Positions 36,643 through 48,399 of a stretch of DNA of 64,000 nt are shown in pieces. This stretch comes from Valencia hispanica (Eukaryota; Chordata; Actinopteri; Cyprinodontiformes; Valenciidae). A model generated the notes under the pieces. The model saw nothing but the letters and a program-made list of their open reading frames with translations. It was not told the DNA's origin and ran no database searches. The translations under genes were made by a program, and so were the position numbers. The stretch covers positions 33,508,318 through 33,572,317 of the forward strand of contig OY747716.1 of assembly GCA_963556495.2 (NCBI GenBank), in the 5' to 3' direction. The first letter of the stretch is position 1, and each line of letters opens with the position of its first letter.

Positions 36643-37027
36643 TAGGGATGCACCAATCAATCAGCCATAGATCTGAATCAGATTTTTTTTTTTACTTGAA
36701 CAGCTCTGATCTGTGATTGGTATAGTTGTGTCAATAAACACATCAACCAACAGCATGTACTCTGATGCAGTTGTTCTTAGTTCAACAAAAAGCAAGCTAA
36801 AGTTAGGGACATATTTTTTGATGCATGAACGGCAATGGGTCTTGTACTTGCTACATTTTCAGTTTAAATTAGAACTACATATATCAAAGAAACCGCAGAC
36901 AATTTTATTTTCTCTTCAATGTGATTTAGTTATTTAAAAAAACGGTATTCAAAACATCGTAATCAGCAGCTCAGTCCTCATAAGAAACCAGATATTGGTC
37001 AGGAAAAGTCTGATTGGTGCATTTTTA
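36643..37027. mobile_element. Nested hAT-like MITE
   Basis: Ends TAGGGATGCACCAATCA and, inverted, TGATTGGTGCATTTTTA are matching terminal repeats of a common hAT type. It is 385 bp long without coding capacity. The flanking 8-mers GACAGAGT and CCAAGAAT agree only at 4 of 8, so the exact ends are less certain. Confidence 0.65.
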
Positions 37028-38375
37028 CCAAGAATCCCTTTTTTCCCCTCTAAACCAAGATAATTTGAATCTTTGCAGAAAAACTCTTTATAGATTTGGC
37101 AACTAATCATATTGTTCGTTTCATTACTGTTTCAGTTTAAATTGTTTTCATTCTCTTTTTTGTGTCATGGCACCCCAAGACAATGCTGCCCTGGGGAGAT
37201 AGCCATATCACAAAAACCGCCCCTGGAAGTGACAGAGGGAAAATAGATTTTCTTTTTTGTCTTTATTAACTAACACACAAAGGTAGGCCTTGCTCATTTG
37301 ATTATGGTCATCTCACAGCCTTTAAACAATTGTGCGTGTTCTCTTCATTATATGCCAATGCATCAGTGCAGCTATTATAGTTTAAAATAGCAATATAAAT
37401 AATTTTTTGTAGCTAAATGAAGGCTATAATGCTGCCTTTTGAGTCACAGAAACAACTCTGTAGCATAAAGACAATGATGACAACCATTTCTGCGCACTCT
37501 TTAGACTTTTACATGCAGGTTGTTGGATGTTCTTGGTAAATCTTTCTCTATTTACATTTTTATTACATATCCATATATCATAAAAAGAAGGGAACTCCGT
37601 TAGTGACTGTATTACAAATGTTGGAAATCTCTTATCGTTGTTGAAAGGACTTCATATGTGTATTTATATAGATTATATTGAGAAAAAAATCTATCCAATG
37701 ACCAGTGTTGCTTTAGAGTAGATATCTGAGGTGTTTACACTGCTTGTTTATCTTGCAATAACTTCTTTTTGTTTTTTTCTTTTTTGTTTGTTTTTCTTTG
37801 TGAATGAAAAAAAGTTTATGGGGCCTTTTTGCATGAAAGCTGCAATTTGTTGTACTTTGGGCAAAAATAACTATGTTTATTAACTTTGGTCTTTATCGAC
37901 AAAAAGTATGATCGAGTTTCAGACTGTATCCATACCAAATTGTGGACTTTTTTGCCTTTTTTTAATGTGTTTTTTCCTTTGTTGTGCATCTGCAAAAAGT
38001 GTGTGTGAATAAAAAAAAAAGAAAGAAAAATCCACCAAACAGAAACACACTTTGCCTTAAAAAGTTCGAGTTGGAACTTTTTTTTTCCTGAAACAGAACT
38101 GTGCCGAATCAGAGAAGCAGTGTTACTTCAAATGCAGACTTACTCAAGTTTTAATGCCTTTATGAGAACTGCTGGTACGACATTATGAATTTACTCATCA
38201 GCGTATATCTATCTATATATGAACATGTTTAAATGAAATTACAACACAGAGTTGTAGAATACAATGCTATTTTTTATTTTATGTTGGAAGTATTCTTTGG
38301 TATAAATGTACATAATTTGTATCATGTATTAATTGTGTAATTAACTGCCTCCTGAAAAGCCGCAAAAGAAGAGTA

Positions 38376-38381
38376 AATAAA
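38376..38381 (+). terminator. en2: Candidate distal en2 polyadenylation signal
   Basis: AATAAA followed within 40 bases by T-rich TTTCTGGTTCATTCTCTCTT, a plausible downstream element. Just beyond it the sequence character changes. Confidence 0.45.
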
Positions 38382-38831
38382 ACCTTGGAGATTATACATG
38401 AGCAGATTTCTGGTTCATTCTCTCTTCATCTAGTGAAATATGTACATAAAGCCTTTATTCAGTTGGTTTACATGCTAAAAAAATACATTAAAGGTTTACA
38501 AATTCATTAACAAAAATAAGAAACACCCATTAAATCCATGTACGATCACATTCATTAGTTTCCACATTAAAACATTTGCACAAAAAAAACAATAAAAAAG
38601 CATCTAAACATTATGCAAGTGAAAGCCTTGAACAATTCCAAGGCATGTTTCCCCAACAATGCCTTATCTGCATTTCCATACTTGCACCGCTAGTCTTTGA
38701 ACGCCATGTCTAACGGCCAGCGACTAGCTTTGGAGCAGATTGGGGGCTGCTCCCAGCACTGTCTTCGAGACGGTCAGTCTTCTTCTCTGCCTCTGAAAGG
38801 AGCTTGAGCTTCTATCGCGAGGCAGAAATGA

Positions 38832-38970
38832 GGAGCGGAAAGGGGGAGAGAGGCAGGGGGTGGAGGCGGAGGGGGAGGGGGGAGGAAAGAGAGCAATGAA
38901 GGTCAAAGCCCGTCATGGCTGCAGGTGGCTGTCCCCCCCTTCCTCCACCCTATCCCACCTCCGCCTCCCT
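38832..38970. repeat. Homopurine tract followed by homopyrimidine tract
   Basis: Almost pure G/A from 38832 to 38897, then almost pure C/T from 38933 to 38970. The second is roughly the reverse complement of the first, so a long hairpin or triplex is possible. Confidence 0.75.
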
Positions 38971-39114
38971 TAGTAACCCATTCTCCACACGGCTTTCTCA
39001 CTCTCTAAACTCATACACTAAGTCTGCCTTACACACACACGCACACACACATTTATCACTATTTCATTTTATTCTCCCACACATTCCCCAGACTCAATTC
39101 ATTTCTGTTACTCA

Positions 39115-39119
<5 letters not shown>

Positions 39120-39150
<31 letters not shown>

Positions 39151-39207
39151 TCTCTCTCACACACACACACACACACAAACACACACACGCACACACACAC
39201 ACACATT
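39120..39207. repeat. TC then CA compound microsatellite
   Basis: (TC)n to about 39167 followed by (CA)n with single interruptions. Confidence 0.95.
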
Positions 39208-40246
39208 CACACTCCACTGTTGTTTTGATAATTCATTCAACCAATAGGAATTTTCATCCGAATGTTCACAGGAAGAGGAGCTGCGGGAGGTTCAGATAGG
39301 GACACCAATGAATGAACAGAAACTAAAGATGGCAACATGGGCGCGTTCTTCTGGAAATTAAGAGAAAACGTGTTATCTGTGCATGGTTTGGAAAAGGAGA
39401 TTTAAGATAATGCAGGAATTCTCAAGTGAAGTTCTGTCAAAAGATACAGGATGTTAATATTTTTACCTGCAGCAGATAACTCTACTGGTGTCTTGATTTA
39501 GTATAATTTCAGATGTGTTGATTCTGGAAGTTAAGGCTAATGGAGAGTCCAAGAGGAGGCCAAAAAGGAAGCGGACATCTATCTTCTTTAAACAACTCCA
39601 GTATCAAAACATCTTTGACCCTTCATGTAAAATGTATAATACAAACCTTTAAATCCTCTTCGCATTTGCACTGGGTGGGTATCTACAGAATATTATTTAA
39701 GCAGGAAATGAAGACAGGAGGTGGTGCACCGCCAATAATCTTCCTGTGTGAAAGACAAACTGAAGACGGAACATGTAAAGAATTTCCAGTCAGAGTAAGT
39801 CTGATATAAAATTAAAGTTGTGTAAGACCAAAAATATTAAACAGGTTTTAAGTGAACAATATTTTATTGATTTTTACACTGGCATACTTTCTCACTAGTA
39901 CAGGTTAAACATTTTATAGAACATGTTTCACACAAGAAGATTAGGGATAGGTTTATCACTAATACAGCGAAATTTTAAAGGGGCCGGAGTTACTGTTCGA
40001 AAATCACACAACACTTCTGTCATACTGTTTCTATGATTTTAAAGTGTTTTTAGTTTTCTCTGTCTGTACCTCTCTGTCCCTCCGCCAAATGTTGCTGCGC
40101 ACTGCCGGACATCTGGCTTAAAAACGGCAACCACAACTTCCCCCTTTTTTAAAAAAAAAGAAAAGACAAATTAGGCTGGAGGAAAATATTTTCAGTCAGG
40201 AGAAACCTAAGTACCTAAGAATCTGATGCCAGCCCCTGCCAACAGA

Positions 40247-40484
40247 CAGTGGTGGTTTTTGCATTAATTGCACCCTTGGCGAGCCCCACTCCCTCTTAAA
40301 CATTGATCCGTTAAAAGTTAGAAAAATACATAAATAAATTTATTTTAATACAAAGTGTTGATAAAAAAAATCCCATTAGAATGCAACTTCAGTAAGTTAC
40401 TTTTGTTTGTTTGTTTTTGCTTTACTCAAGAACTTGTGCCACCCGACTGCCATGTTGCCTTGGGAAGTGAACCACACAACACTT
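40247..40484. mobile_element. Short hAT-like element with target duplication
   Basis: Starts CAGTGGTGGTTTTTGCAT, the same family as 36364. Flanking 8-mers CCAACAGA (40239-40246) and CCAAAAGA (40485-40492) match at 7 of 8. Only 238 bp, no coding. Confidence 0.7.
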
Positions 40485-41429
40485 CCAAAAGATCATGGGT
40501 AGTGTAATATGTAAAAAAATTATTATTAATAATAATAATAATAATCAGTGCAAACTTGATGATAAAATAGCATTCCCACATACTAGTATGATAAATACTT
40601 AACTGGAGTTGCTTGAAAACCAGTTAGCCTATGACCTGTTAACAGAACTTTCCTTCAAATATCTTTAACTATTTAAGGCGCTGGTGACCTAAACCACTCC
40701 CTGCTTTCTCACGCAATGAAAATGAAAATTAATAAGAACAAGTGTGGTCTGGTAACCTCAGGGAAAAAGACCACCATATTAAAAATATTCATTTTACCAC
40801 AGACATAAAAAATAAAACTGTGAAACGTAATCTAATGGATTTAATTTAAAGAAGGAAAGCATTTTCTCATTCTGCTAAAGAAAATTAGGTGATTTAATAG
40901 TAGTTTCCAAATTCTCATTGCTTAGAATATCTCTCATTGCCGTTCTACTCTTGATGAAGTAGCTGATATTTGCTTGTTTATTGGTCAGACTAGCTGTTCA
41001 GGTTGCCAGCCTGCACGCTGCTGCTTAACAGACTCTAATTTCACACCAGCTATGGCAGTTGATTTGTCATTAATTACTAAACAATAACTATTTGTTGGAA
41101 TTTCTTTATTGTACAGATAGGAAGCATGCAGTAGCCTTTTTTCAGGTCGCTGACCAGCAGTGCACAGCATCAAGTGGGGGAGGTGCAGTGCTGCTTTAAC
41201 CTATGCACCATAAAACCATGATTATTTCTCAATTTTCTCTGGCATCTCATTAAACGTTAAATTATAATAACATTATGACATAATTTTTCGGGGAAAGTTT
41301 GAAACTGTACATTTTTAAAACCTTGGTGTACATCAGTATCTATAACCACCTAATCAGGCTAAGAAGAACTGCAGAAATGTAAACTTGCTGAAGTGAGTGT
41401 GGGATGCATCAAGTAAAGTATCAGTGTTT

Positions 41430-41720
41430 ATATCTCTGCACACAAAAGGGCCCCATCCTGCTATGACCTCTCCTACCATCCTCCCCCTCCCCTACTGTGT
41501 CATTTACTCACAGTTTCTGAATGCTTCCTACGGCCAGAGTGGAATCTGCTCAGAGGTGCCCAGGCTTTGTGGCGGAAACATAATTAAAGTGGTGAAAGAT
41601 GTAAAAGGTGAAGAATAGGGATGACATCAGGCCAATTTCACACTTGGCACTCGAATGGCTAGGTCCAAGCCAGGACTCTTGCCTCGCAACACAGATCAAA
41701 GCCCACTGTCAACGCACCAG
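41430..41720. promoter_or_regulatory. Candidate conserved noncoding block
   Basis: Balanced composition, no repeat wording, TAATTAAA core at 41581-41588. A weak guess based on character. Confidence 0.22.
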
Positions 41721-41854
41721 TGCAGGGAAAAAAAAGAGGCAAAAGGACACCTAACTATGCTAATCCCCAGGACGAATATATTTTAATCTTGTTAGAATAC
41801 AAGTTAATGCTGTGGCTCAGTGGCTGAACTTTTTTTTTCTTCCAAGAATGAGAG

Positions 41855-42319
41855 GTGGACAGAACTACTTTTACCTTTTTTACACAAGGTGCCTGTCTGG
41901 TACTCCCGAATAAACAGCCAGAGTCTGAACAAACTTTCTTTAGGGCATACTCACCGTATTATCAAGATGCATACTGTACAGGTGGCAGATACTGTAGCAG
42001 TCCCAAGCCGTTGAAAAGGCAAGCAACAGTTTCATTAAGCACAACGATGGGAGGGGGAAAAACAGTGTCAGTGACCCTATTTGAATCCCCACTAGGGCAT
42101 CTAACATGCAAAGGAAATGAGTATTTTGTGGACCAGTTTGTCCCCTCTCACACTGAGCCCTCCTTTCTCAAAAGCACCTTGGTAACCCTTGATCTGTCAT
42201 GTATGGAAGTCAGGGCACTGGGGCCTGCAAAAGTTGACTGGGCAGACAATAGGAAGTGGATGCATTCTGGTAAAAGTCACACCCAGGCAACTCTTATTTC
42301 ACACACCAGGTTTGAGTGA
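41855..42319 (+). other. Unexplained 154-codon open frame
   Basis: Open for 154 codons with no recognised domain, no splice or codon-use support, and a tRNA-like TGGCTCAGTGGCTGAAC just upstream (41813-41829). It may be chance or part of a decayed repeat. Confidence 0.2.
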
Positions 42320-42681
42320 CCCTTGAAAAAGAATGTAGAACTTTTAAGCTCAAATTCTTTTGGGTCAGTTAGAAAACACACCTGTGGAGAGTTTTTTTAT
42401 TAGTAATACACTGTATCTATAATGGGCTATAATTAATTGTGTAGCGTCGTTTGTAAAATACATCAGATCCATATTCTCTGATTTGTGGACCCATTTTTGA
42501 CTAAATTAAGAGTCAGGAGGACACATTTGAGTCAGATTCATGTAGTCATATGTAGTAATTTTCTTTAGTAAAGTCTACAGTTGAGTACACCAAAGATGTA
42601 ACTGTGTTTCTCACCCAGTGACTACTGGAGTTAGACACCAACCCCCTTCTACCCTGCATGGATGAGCATTTATAGACAATA

Positions 42682-42742
42682 GATGGATGGATGGATGGAT
42701 GTGGATGGATGGATGGATGGATGGATGGATGGATGGATGGAT
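42682..42742. repeat. GATG tetranucleotide repeat
   Basis: (GATG)n with one interruption (GATGTGGATG). The same unit forms the tail of the RTE LINE at 62403-62520, so this may be a remnant tail without a body. Confidence 0.95.
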
Positions 42743-42964
42743 CAAGAAAGTACACAACAAGCCTTTTAGATCACCTAAACAGTGAATTTTCGAAGTTACT
42801 TCCTGAGTTAAGTATTAAAGATAAAGCAAAGAAAAACATTTGTTAACACTGGAGCAGTGGCAAGATTAATAGTAGAGGTCAGTGAAATTACTTCTAAATT
42901 CCTTACGATATCTAGAGGTAATTATTGGGATGACTAAATAAACCACAATCTAGTAACACCAGCT

Positions 42965-44150
42965 GGGGATGGGAAATATTGAGTTATAATTTTACCAATA
43001 TATTCTGTAGTATTTATGGAGATTACACTATATACGTCACAATAAAGTAATGCAAACTATGGATGGACAACATAGTGAAAATGTTAGTAATATAATTTTT
43101 GGTATTTATGTTGATAGTGATAAATATGATCAGTAATCAGCAATACAAAACTATGAATGGGCAACATTTAGTAAAAAAATTTACTTTGTGGCATTTATGG
43201 TGATTACAACATAAGTCATAGTAGAAGCAAAATGAACCAGCAATGAAAGATATTTTGTGATGTTTATGATGATGATCACAGAAGCCATAAAAAAGGTCAA
43301 ATTTAGGATAGGCAAAATGGACATAAAATGCTCCAAAGATATTTTGTGGTAATTACGGTGATGGCTTTAAAAGTGACAATAAAAGTAATATAAAACTAGG
43401 GATGAGGAATGTAGAGTTAAAACATTCTGAAAATATTTTGTGATATTTATGGTGATTATGTTGTAAGCTAAAGTAAAAGTTATACAAACCTTGGATGAAT
43501 GAAACCTACATAACTTTTATGATTTTTGTGACAAAAAAGTACTGCATACTATGGCAAGTCTAAATGAAACCAAAGTTTTATCAACTATTTTTTGTTATAT
43601 TTATAGTGGTTATATTATAAGTCACCATAAAAGTAATACAAACAAGGAAGGATTGTAAAAAAATGTATCAACATAGTTAGTGGTTTCCATAGTGAAAATC
43701 TTTTAAGTCATTATAAAAGGTAATGCAAGCTAGGAATAAGTTAAACAGATTTCACATACCATCAAAATATTTAGTAAATAAGATAAAAAATCAAGTCAAG
43801 TTAAGTTATACAAATATGGGCATGGGCGATATGAACCTAAAATTTTATCAAGAAATTTTGTATTTTTGGTAAAGTCATGATAAAAGCAATAAAAACGGCC
43901 GATTTGTCAAAATGACTTAATAGTTTTGTGGCATTTAAAGTGATTATAAATCAGAACAACAGTAGATAATGAGTGGACGAGCTATAAGAGAAGTAATACA
44001 ATGTAGAAATATACGGTATGGAAATTTTAATAAGCCATTTTGTGGTACTTATGGTGATTCCTATATAAGTTACAATAAAAGCAATGCAAACTAAGAAGGA
44101 TAAAACTGGCTTAAAAATTGATCAAGATATTCCATTATATTCATGGTGGG
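42965..44150. repeat. Diverged tandem array, period about 85 bp
   Basis: About 13 degenerate copies. Each carries a version of TTTATGGTGATTA, then AATAAAAGTAATACAAACTA, then GGGATGGGCAATAT, then ATTTTATCAAGATATTTTGT. The second motif recurs near 43041, 43137, 43212, 43288, 43378, 43464, 43545, 43627, 43712, 43797, 43880, 43955 and 44072. No coding potential. Confidence 0.85.
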
Positions 44151-44159
44151 GACAATAAA

Positions 44160-47100
44160 ATTGAAACTAAAGTATATTTAAAAATGTATTGGTTTTTGCA
44201 TCAAACATCAGCAAACATCTGCATTTGCATGCAGAGCCCCACAAAAACAAAAAAACATTTTGTTAAAAAGTTACCATCTTCAAATAGGCAACTTAACTAC
44301 AACAGTTGCATTCAGTAGTGCTACAATACATTTAACACAGCATACAATCTAACAAACAAATTTTGCTCTTAAAACAAAGCGTACCCATTATCAAATAGGT
44401 TGCTTCAGTACATCAATTACATCATGCAGTTCAACTGAGCTGTTAACAGTGCATAATCATATTTTGAAACATAACTGAAGGACTGGTTGAGGCTCTCATG
44501 AACCTGACCTTGTAGATATAGATCAAACAGAACCATACTGGCTTTTTTGATTTCCAGTTCCCATCAAATTTCATTTAATTTGATTCAGTCCAGTTTAGTT
44601 GATTAATGTAGCACAAATTCACAACAATTGTCGTTTCAAGGCATTTTACTAGACACACAAGTCCAATTCATATCCAGTTACACACAATTCAACCAAATTA
44701 ATTCCAACACAATCAAATTATATGGTCACACTAATGCAGCCGAATTCACTGCTAACTGTAATATCTGACACAGGCAGGAGAATTTTTTTTATACAAATCA
44801 ATAAGTCTTTAATTTAAAAAACGTTTTTTTTAGTTAAGGTCAGTGTTTTCAGGTATAATTTGCTATAAGAAGATACAGACCAGGGCAGATTAGTTTTTTC
44901 AAAACGTTTTCCATCTAATCAGGATTTCTGCAGGAATTTCACCACCTTTATAGATGAATTTGGCCACACATCCTCTGCTGTACTATGGTGGCATGACCTG
45001 ACGTGTTATTGTAATGATAAGGTAACGTGGAATAAAATATCAATATTTCTGGGTAACTACACTTTAATTTAAAAACAAAAATTATTTCACTGTTATGTAA
45101 TTGCTAATTTTAAGAACAAAAACATATATTCATACTGTAGCTAAAGTAATATACCATGATGATTTTTAAATAATAATGTATTACAATGTTCAATACAACA
45201 TTTATTCAATATTACTTTAATTTTAATACGATAGCCAAAGTGGGAATATAAAATAAACACTTACTAAAATTTACTTGACATTTTTACATTTGAATTTTTC
45301 ATCAAACTTTTGCAGATCTGCTCTTTATAGAGTAACACAAGTATAGCAAACTAACATCAGCTTAATAATTTGTGGGGCTGTCAGCTCATGTTAAGCCTGC
45401 AGTCAGTTGCTTGACATGCCACTTGCTCTTTGCCAAGTGTGTATTAAAGTATGTAAATATTAAGTATGTATTAAAACATAGTTACTTTCATAACTTCCTG
45501 TGTTTTTAGTAACTGGAAATATTTCAAAACCGCCAAATTTCACTTCCTCGTAAGAAAAGGAACGATATAGTAGCCTTCTTTCAGCCAACTGAATGGCAGT
45601 GTGCAGTAACAAGTGCAGGAGAAGCAATGCCACATTACTCAGAGAAAACTTTCTCTGAAATCTCATTAAAGGGACAGTAAATTGCATTGAAACTATAACT
45701 TTTTAACACCTCTGTATACTTTGATACTGGTAACTGGCCAGTTTGTATCTTTTTTACCAGTAATTAAACAATTTTCAACATTTTAGTCAGAGCCTCTTCA
45801 GGGTGCATCCCTGAACATTGGTCTAGAGTGACTACACACCTCAAAACATCAACTTCAACATAAATTAGGTTCAAAACTATCTGAAATCCTTGGGTGTTCT
45901 GTTTAGTATTTGCTTTATCAGGGAAAATCCTATTAATGGCTATGTAAAATCTGTTCAAGTAGGTTTGTAAAACCTAGTCAATGGTAAAACCTCACAAGAA
46001 ACACAGGTGCAAACAAAGCTATGACAAAATATCAGTATGTTAAGTTATGAGGTGCATTACAGTTTCATAAGTCAAGGGAGCCTAGGCAATAGAAAGCAGA
46101 TCGCTTGAGCAGATTGGTTGCTTCTTAAGTTACATTCTCCTTACACATACTAAATAAAGATGTACAATGTACAGTCATGCCAGTTCAGACCTGTTTTTTA
46201 CTGAGTTCATGTTGCTTGCTGACACACAGCTAGACAGGGTCAAGGATACATCTGACTCACCTCAGACCTCTGCTTTCCCCCGGAGAATGGCCTGTCACTC
46301 ACTTTATGGTTACGGATCATAGCTGACAGAGGCACAAAGTGAGAGCTCGATGCTGCATCAACAGCACCAACATCATCGCCAAAAAAAACCATCCTTAGTG
46401 TGACATCTTCCTCCTAGTCCACCAACACAGCTCTCTCTGCACCATGTAAAGAAAGAAAAAACATTCACACACCGAGAGCTAATAATAAAGTGTCATTCAG
46501 TCAGAGTGGGGAGAAGCTAAAAATAATGAAATATAGACATTTACCTTTAAATTCTGCACACTGATGCTTGAATATCAGCAATAGAGCTGTAAAGAAGTGG
46601 CAGCCAACGCTACAAAGCTTTAAAATGACAGCGTATATGTCTTAATATAAGCTTTTTTGTACAGACTCGGTGTAAAATGTTCAGTGTTGAGCTTAGTGAA
46701 ACAGCGTCAGGTTGCTGCAGAAGATAGCCTTTAATTGGTGTTAGAGAGATGACAAAATAATCACATCCATAGAGATGTTAGCCTAAGAGGAGAGGGTTTC
46801 GCCAATCTGTGATCGTGGCACTTTGTTCTTTTCTCCTGATTTATATTAATGTGGAATTTAAGATAACTTCTGGCGCCAAACTAATACATCAAGCACATAC
46901 ACATTTGATAAAGGATTTAGATACTTCCTTTTATCAAATTATACATAGTAAGAAAATGTGATAAGGAGCTAGTATATAAAAGATACTGCAACTATCTGCA
47001 ACAAACCATTAAAAAATAAAAACAATTTCGCCAACATACTGGACAAAGAGTGTCACTGTGCAGTAAGACTGAAATGAATATATTTGTATTGGTTTAACAG

Positions 47101-48380
47101 TTATTTTAAACTAATAGATTAAATGTCCTCTTTTTCTAGTTTCAAATTAGCTTAAGTGAAAAACAGTTACTTTCTGGGATTTTGCAGGGAATGAGAGCAA
47201 ACACTGGTGTAAGCGTACAACTCTATTACACTAAACCTCTTGGAGCCTACGATAACATCAATATGGAGCATAAATTAAAGTGAAATTTAGTAACAGACAT
47301 GGATAAAAGTGTACTGATCCAGACTGGAATAAAAAAATAAAATAAAAGTCAAACAATCTTCATCACATTCAATTTGAGCATATTTCAGAGATGTGCAGTT
47401 GAAAAATAAAATTTAAAAATTCAATTATTTAGCTCAGCGTCCAAACCTTTAAAATTGCAAAAAAATTGTGTAAAAGAACTCAACACAACCCCAAACTCCA
47501 GTCAAGAGCGCAATAAATATCAACTGGTGTTTCAGTTATAAAGGTTTATTACAAGTCTACTCAGCACCTGCCAAGTGGTTAAAATTGACTCAAATATTTA
47601 GCCAAATTAAATAAAGTCATACAAACAAGTTCTTAGCTTTTCCTAAAATGTTCCTAAAAAGATGCTACTCCTTTGAACTGAACTCTGGACCCAGATGGAG
47701 GCATTTTAAACCAAAAATAACGTTCTCGATGGTGAGTTGGCATACGAGGCGAGCTGCGACTCAGCCGAATGTTTGCTCACAGAGGTGGGCGTCTCCCTGC
47801 TTTTATTTTTCTTTTACCCTCTCACTCTTTTGCTGCATGCTGCCATTTTAACTCACTCCTGAGTGGCAGGCGAGAGGGCGTGGCTGGTGTTGGCCGCGGC
47901 CATGATGATAGAATCACCACAACAGCTCCTGTGCAGAAGCTCCATCATCATTCAGGTCCTGCATTACCTCTATATTATGGTTCAGATCCAAACGTTGGTA
48001 TTGGGTAGGACAGGAGTTACATGAGATGTCACTGAGTACATGGCGTGAGATTTCCATCAGAGAATAACCTTACTCATTATGCTTCAAAATATTAAAATTT
48101 TTATATAACATTTTTTTCTTGATTAGTTATTTCTTTTACAGCTTGTACTTTGAATCCTTTAATAAATGATTGGAAGCATCTGCTACTTTTGGTGTCTATA
48201 TCTTTCACCAACTGACAACTGAAAAACAGCTATGCAGAGTAAAAACGCAAATTCAGCATCTTGCTCAGTAAGACAGAAAAGCAAGTAACAGTAAATATAT
48301 TTTTCCAAAACAAATAAGCTTTTTGAATATTTGGAATATACTTTGCATTAATGCAAAAAAAAATAAAAAATCAAGGTTAT
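44160..48380. other. Intergenic, no gene recognised
   Basis: A+T-rich. The only stretch of different character is about 46200-46420 (balanced, repeat-free, a possible conserved block). No exon with a known domain found on either strand. Confidence 0.55.
46200..46420. promoter_or_regulatory. Candidate conserved noncoding block
   Basis: Contains ACACAGCTAGACAGGGTCAA and GAATGGCCTGTCACTCAC in a repeat-free stretch inside A+T-rich DNA. Evidence is compositional only. Confidence 0.25.
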
Positions 48381-48399
48381 TTATAAAAGGGAAATACTC

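Larger units (their letters stand above)
36364..37225. mobile_element. hAT-like non-autonomous element in the en2 3' region
   Basis: Starts CAGTGGCGGTTCTTGC and ends with the inverse CACAAAAACCGCCCCTG. Flanking 8-mers TGAGTAAC and GAAGTGAC agree at 5 of 8 bases, as expected of an old hAT target duplication. No transposase frame. It contains a TA microsatellite and a second element. Relatives start at 40247 and 50848. Confidence 0.7.
35551..38400 (+). other. en2: en2 3' UTR or 3' flank, interrupted by transposons
   Basis: Two ends are possible. The near signal AATAAA at 36104-36109 gives a UTR of about 570 nt. The far signals at 38008-38013 and 38376-38381 would give about 2.8 kb including the inserted hAT pair. 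Sequence from 37230 to 38400 is T-rich and UTR-like, so the insertion may sit inside a long UTR. Confidence 0.5.

Noticed and set aside
42682..42742. CRISPR-like or coding repeat
   Set aside because: Four-base simple repeat without spacers in a vertebrate genome.
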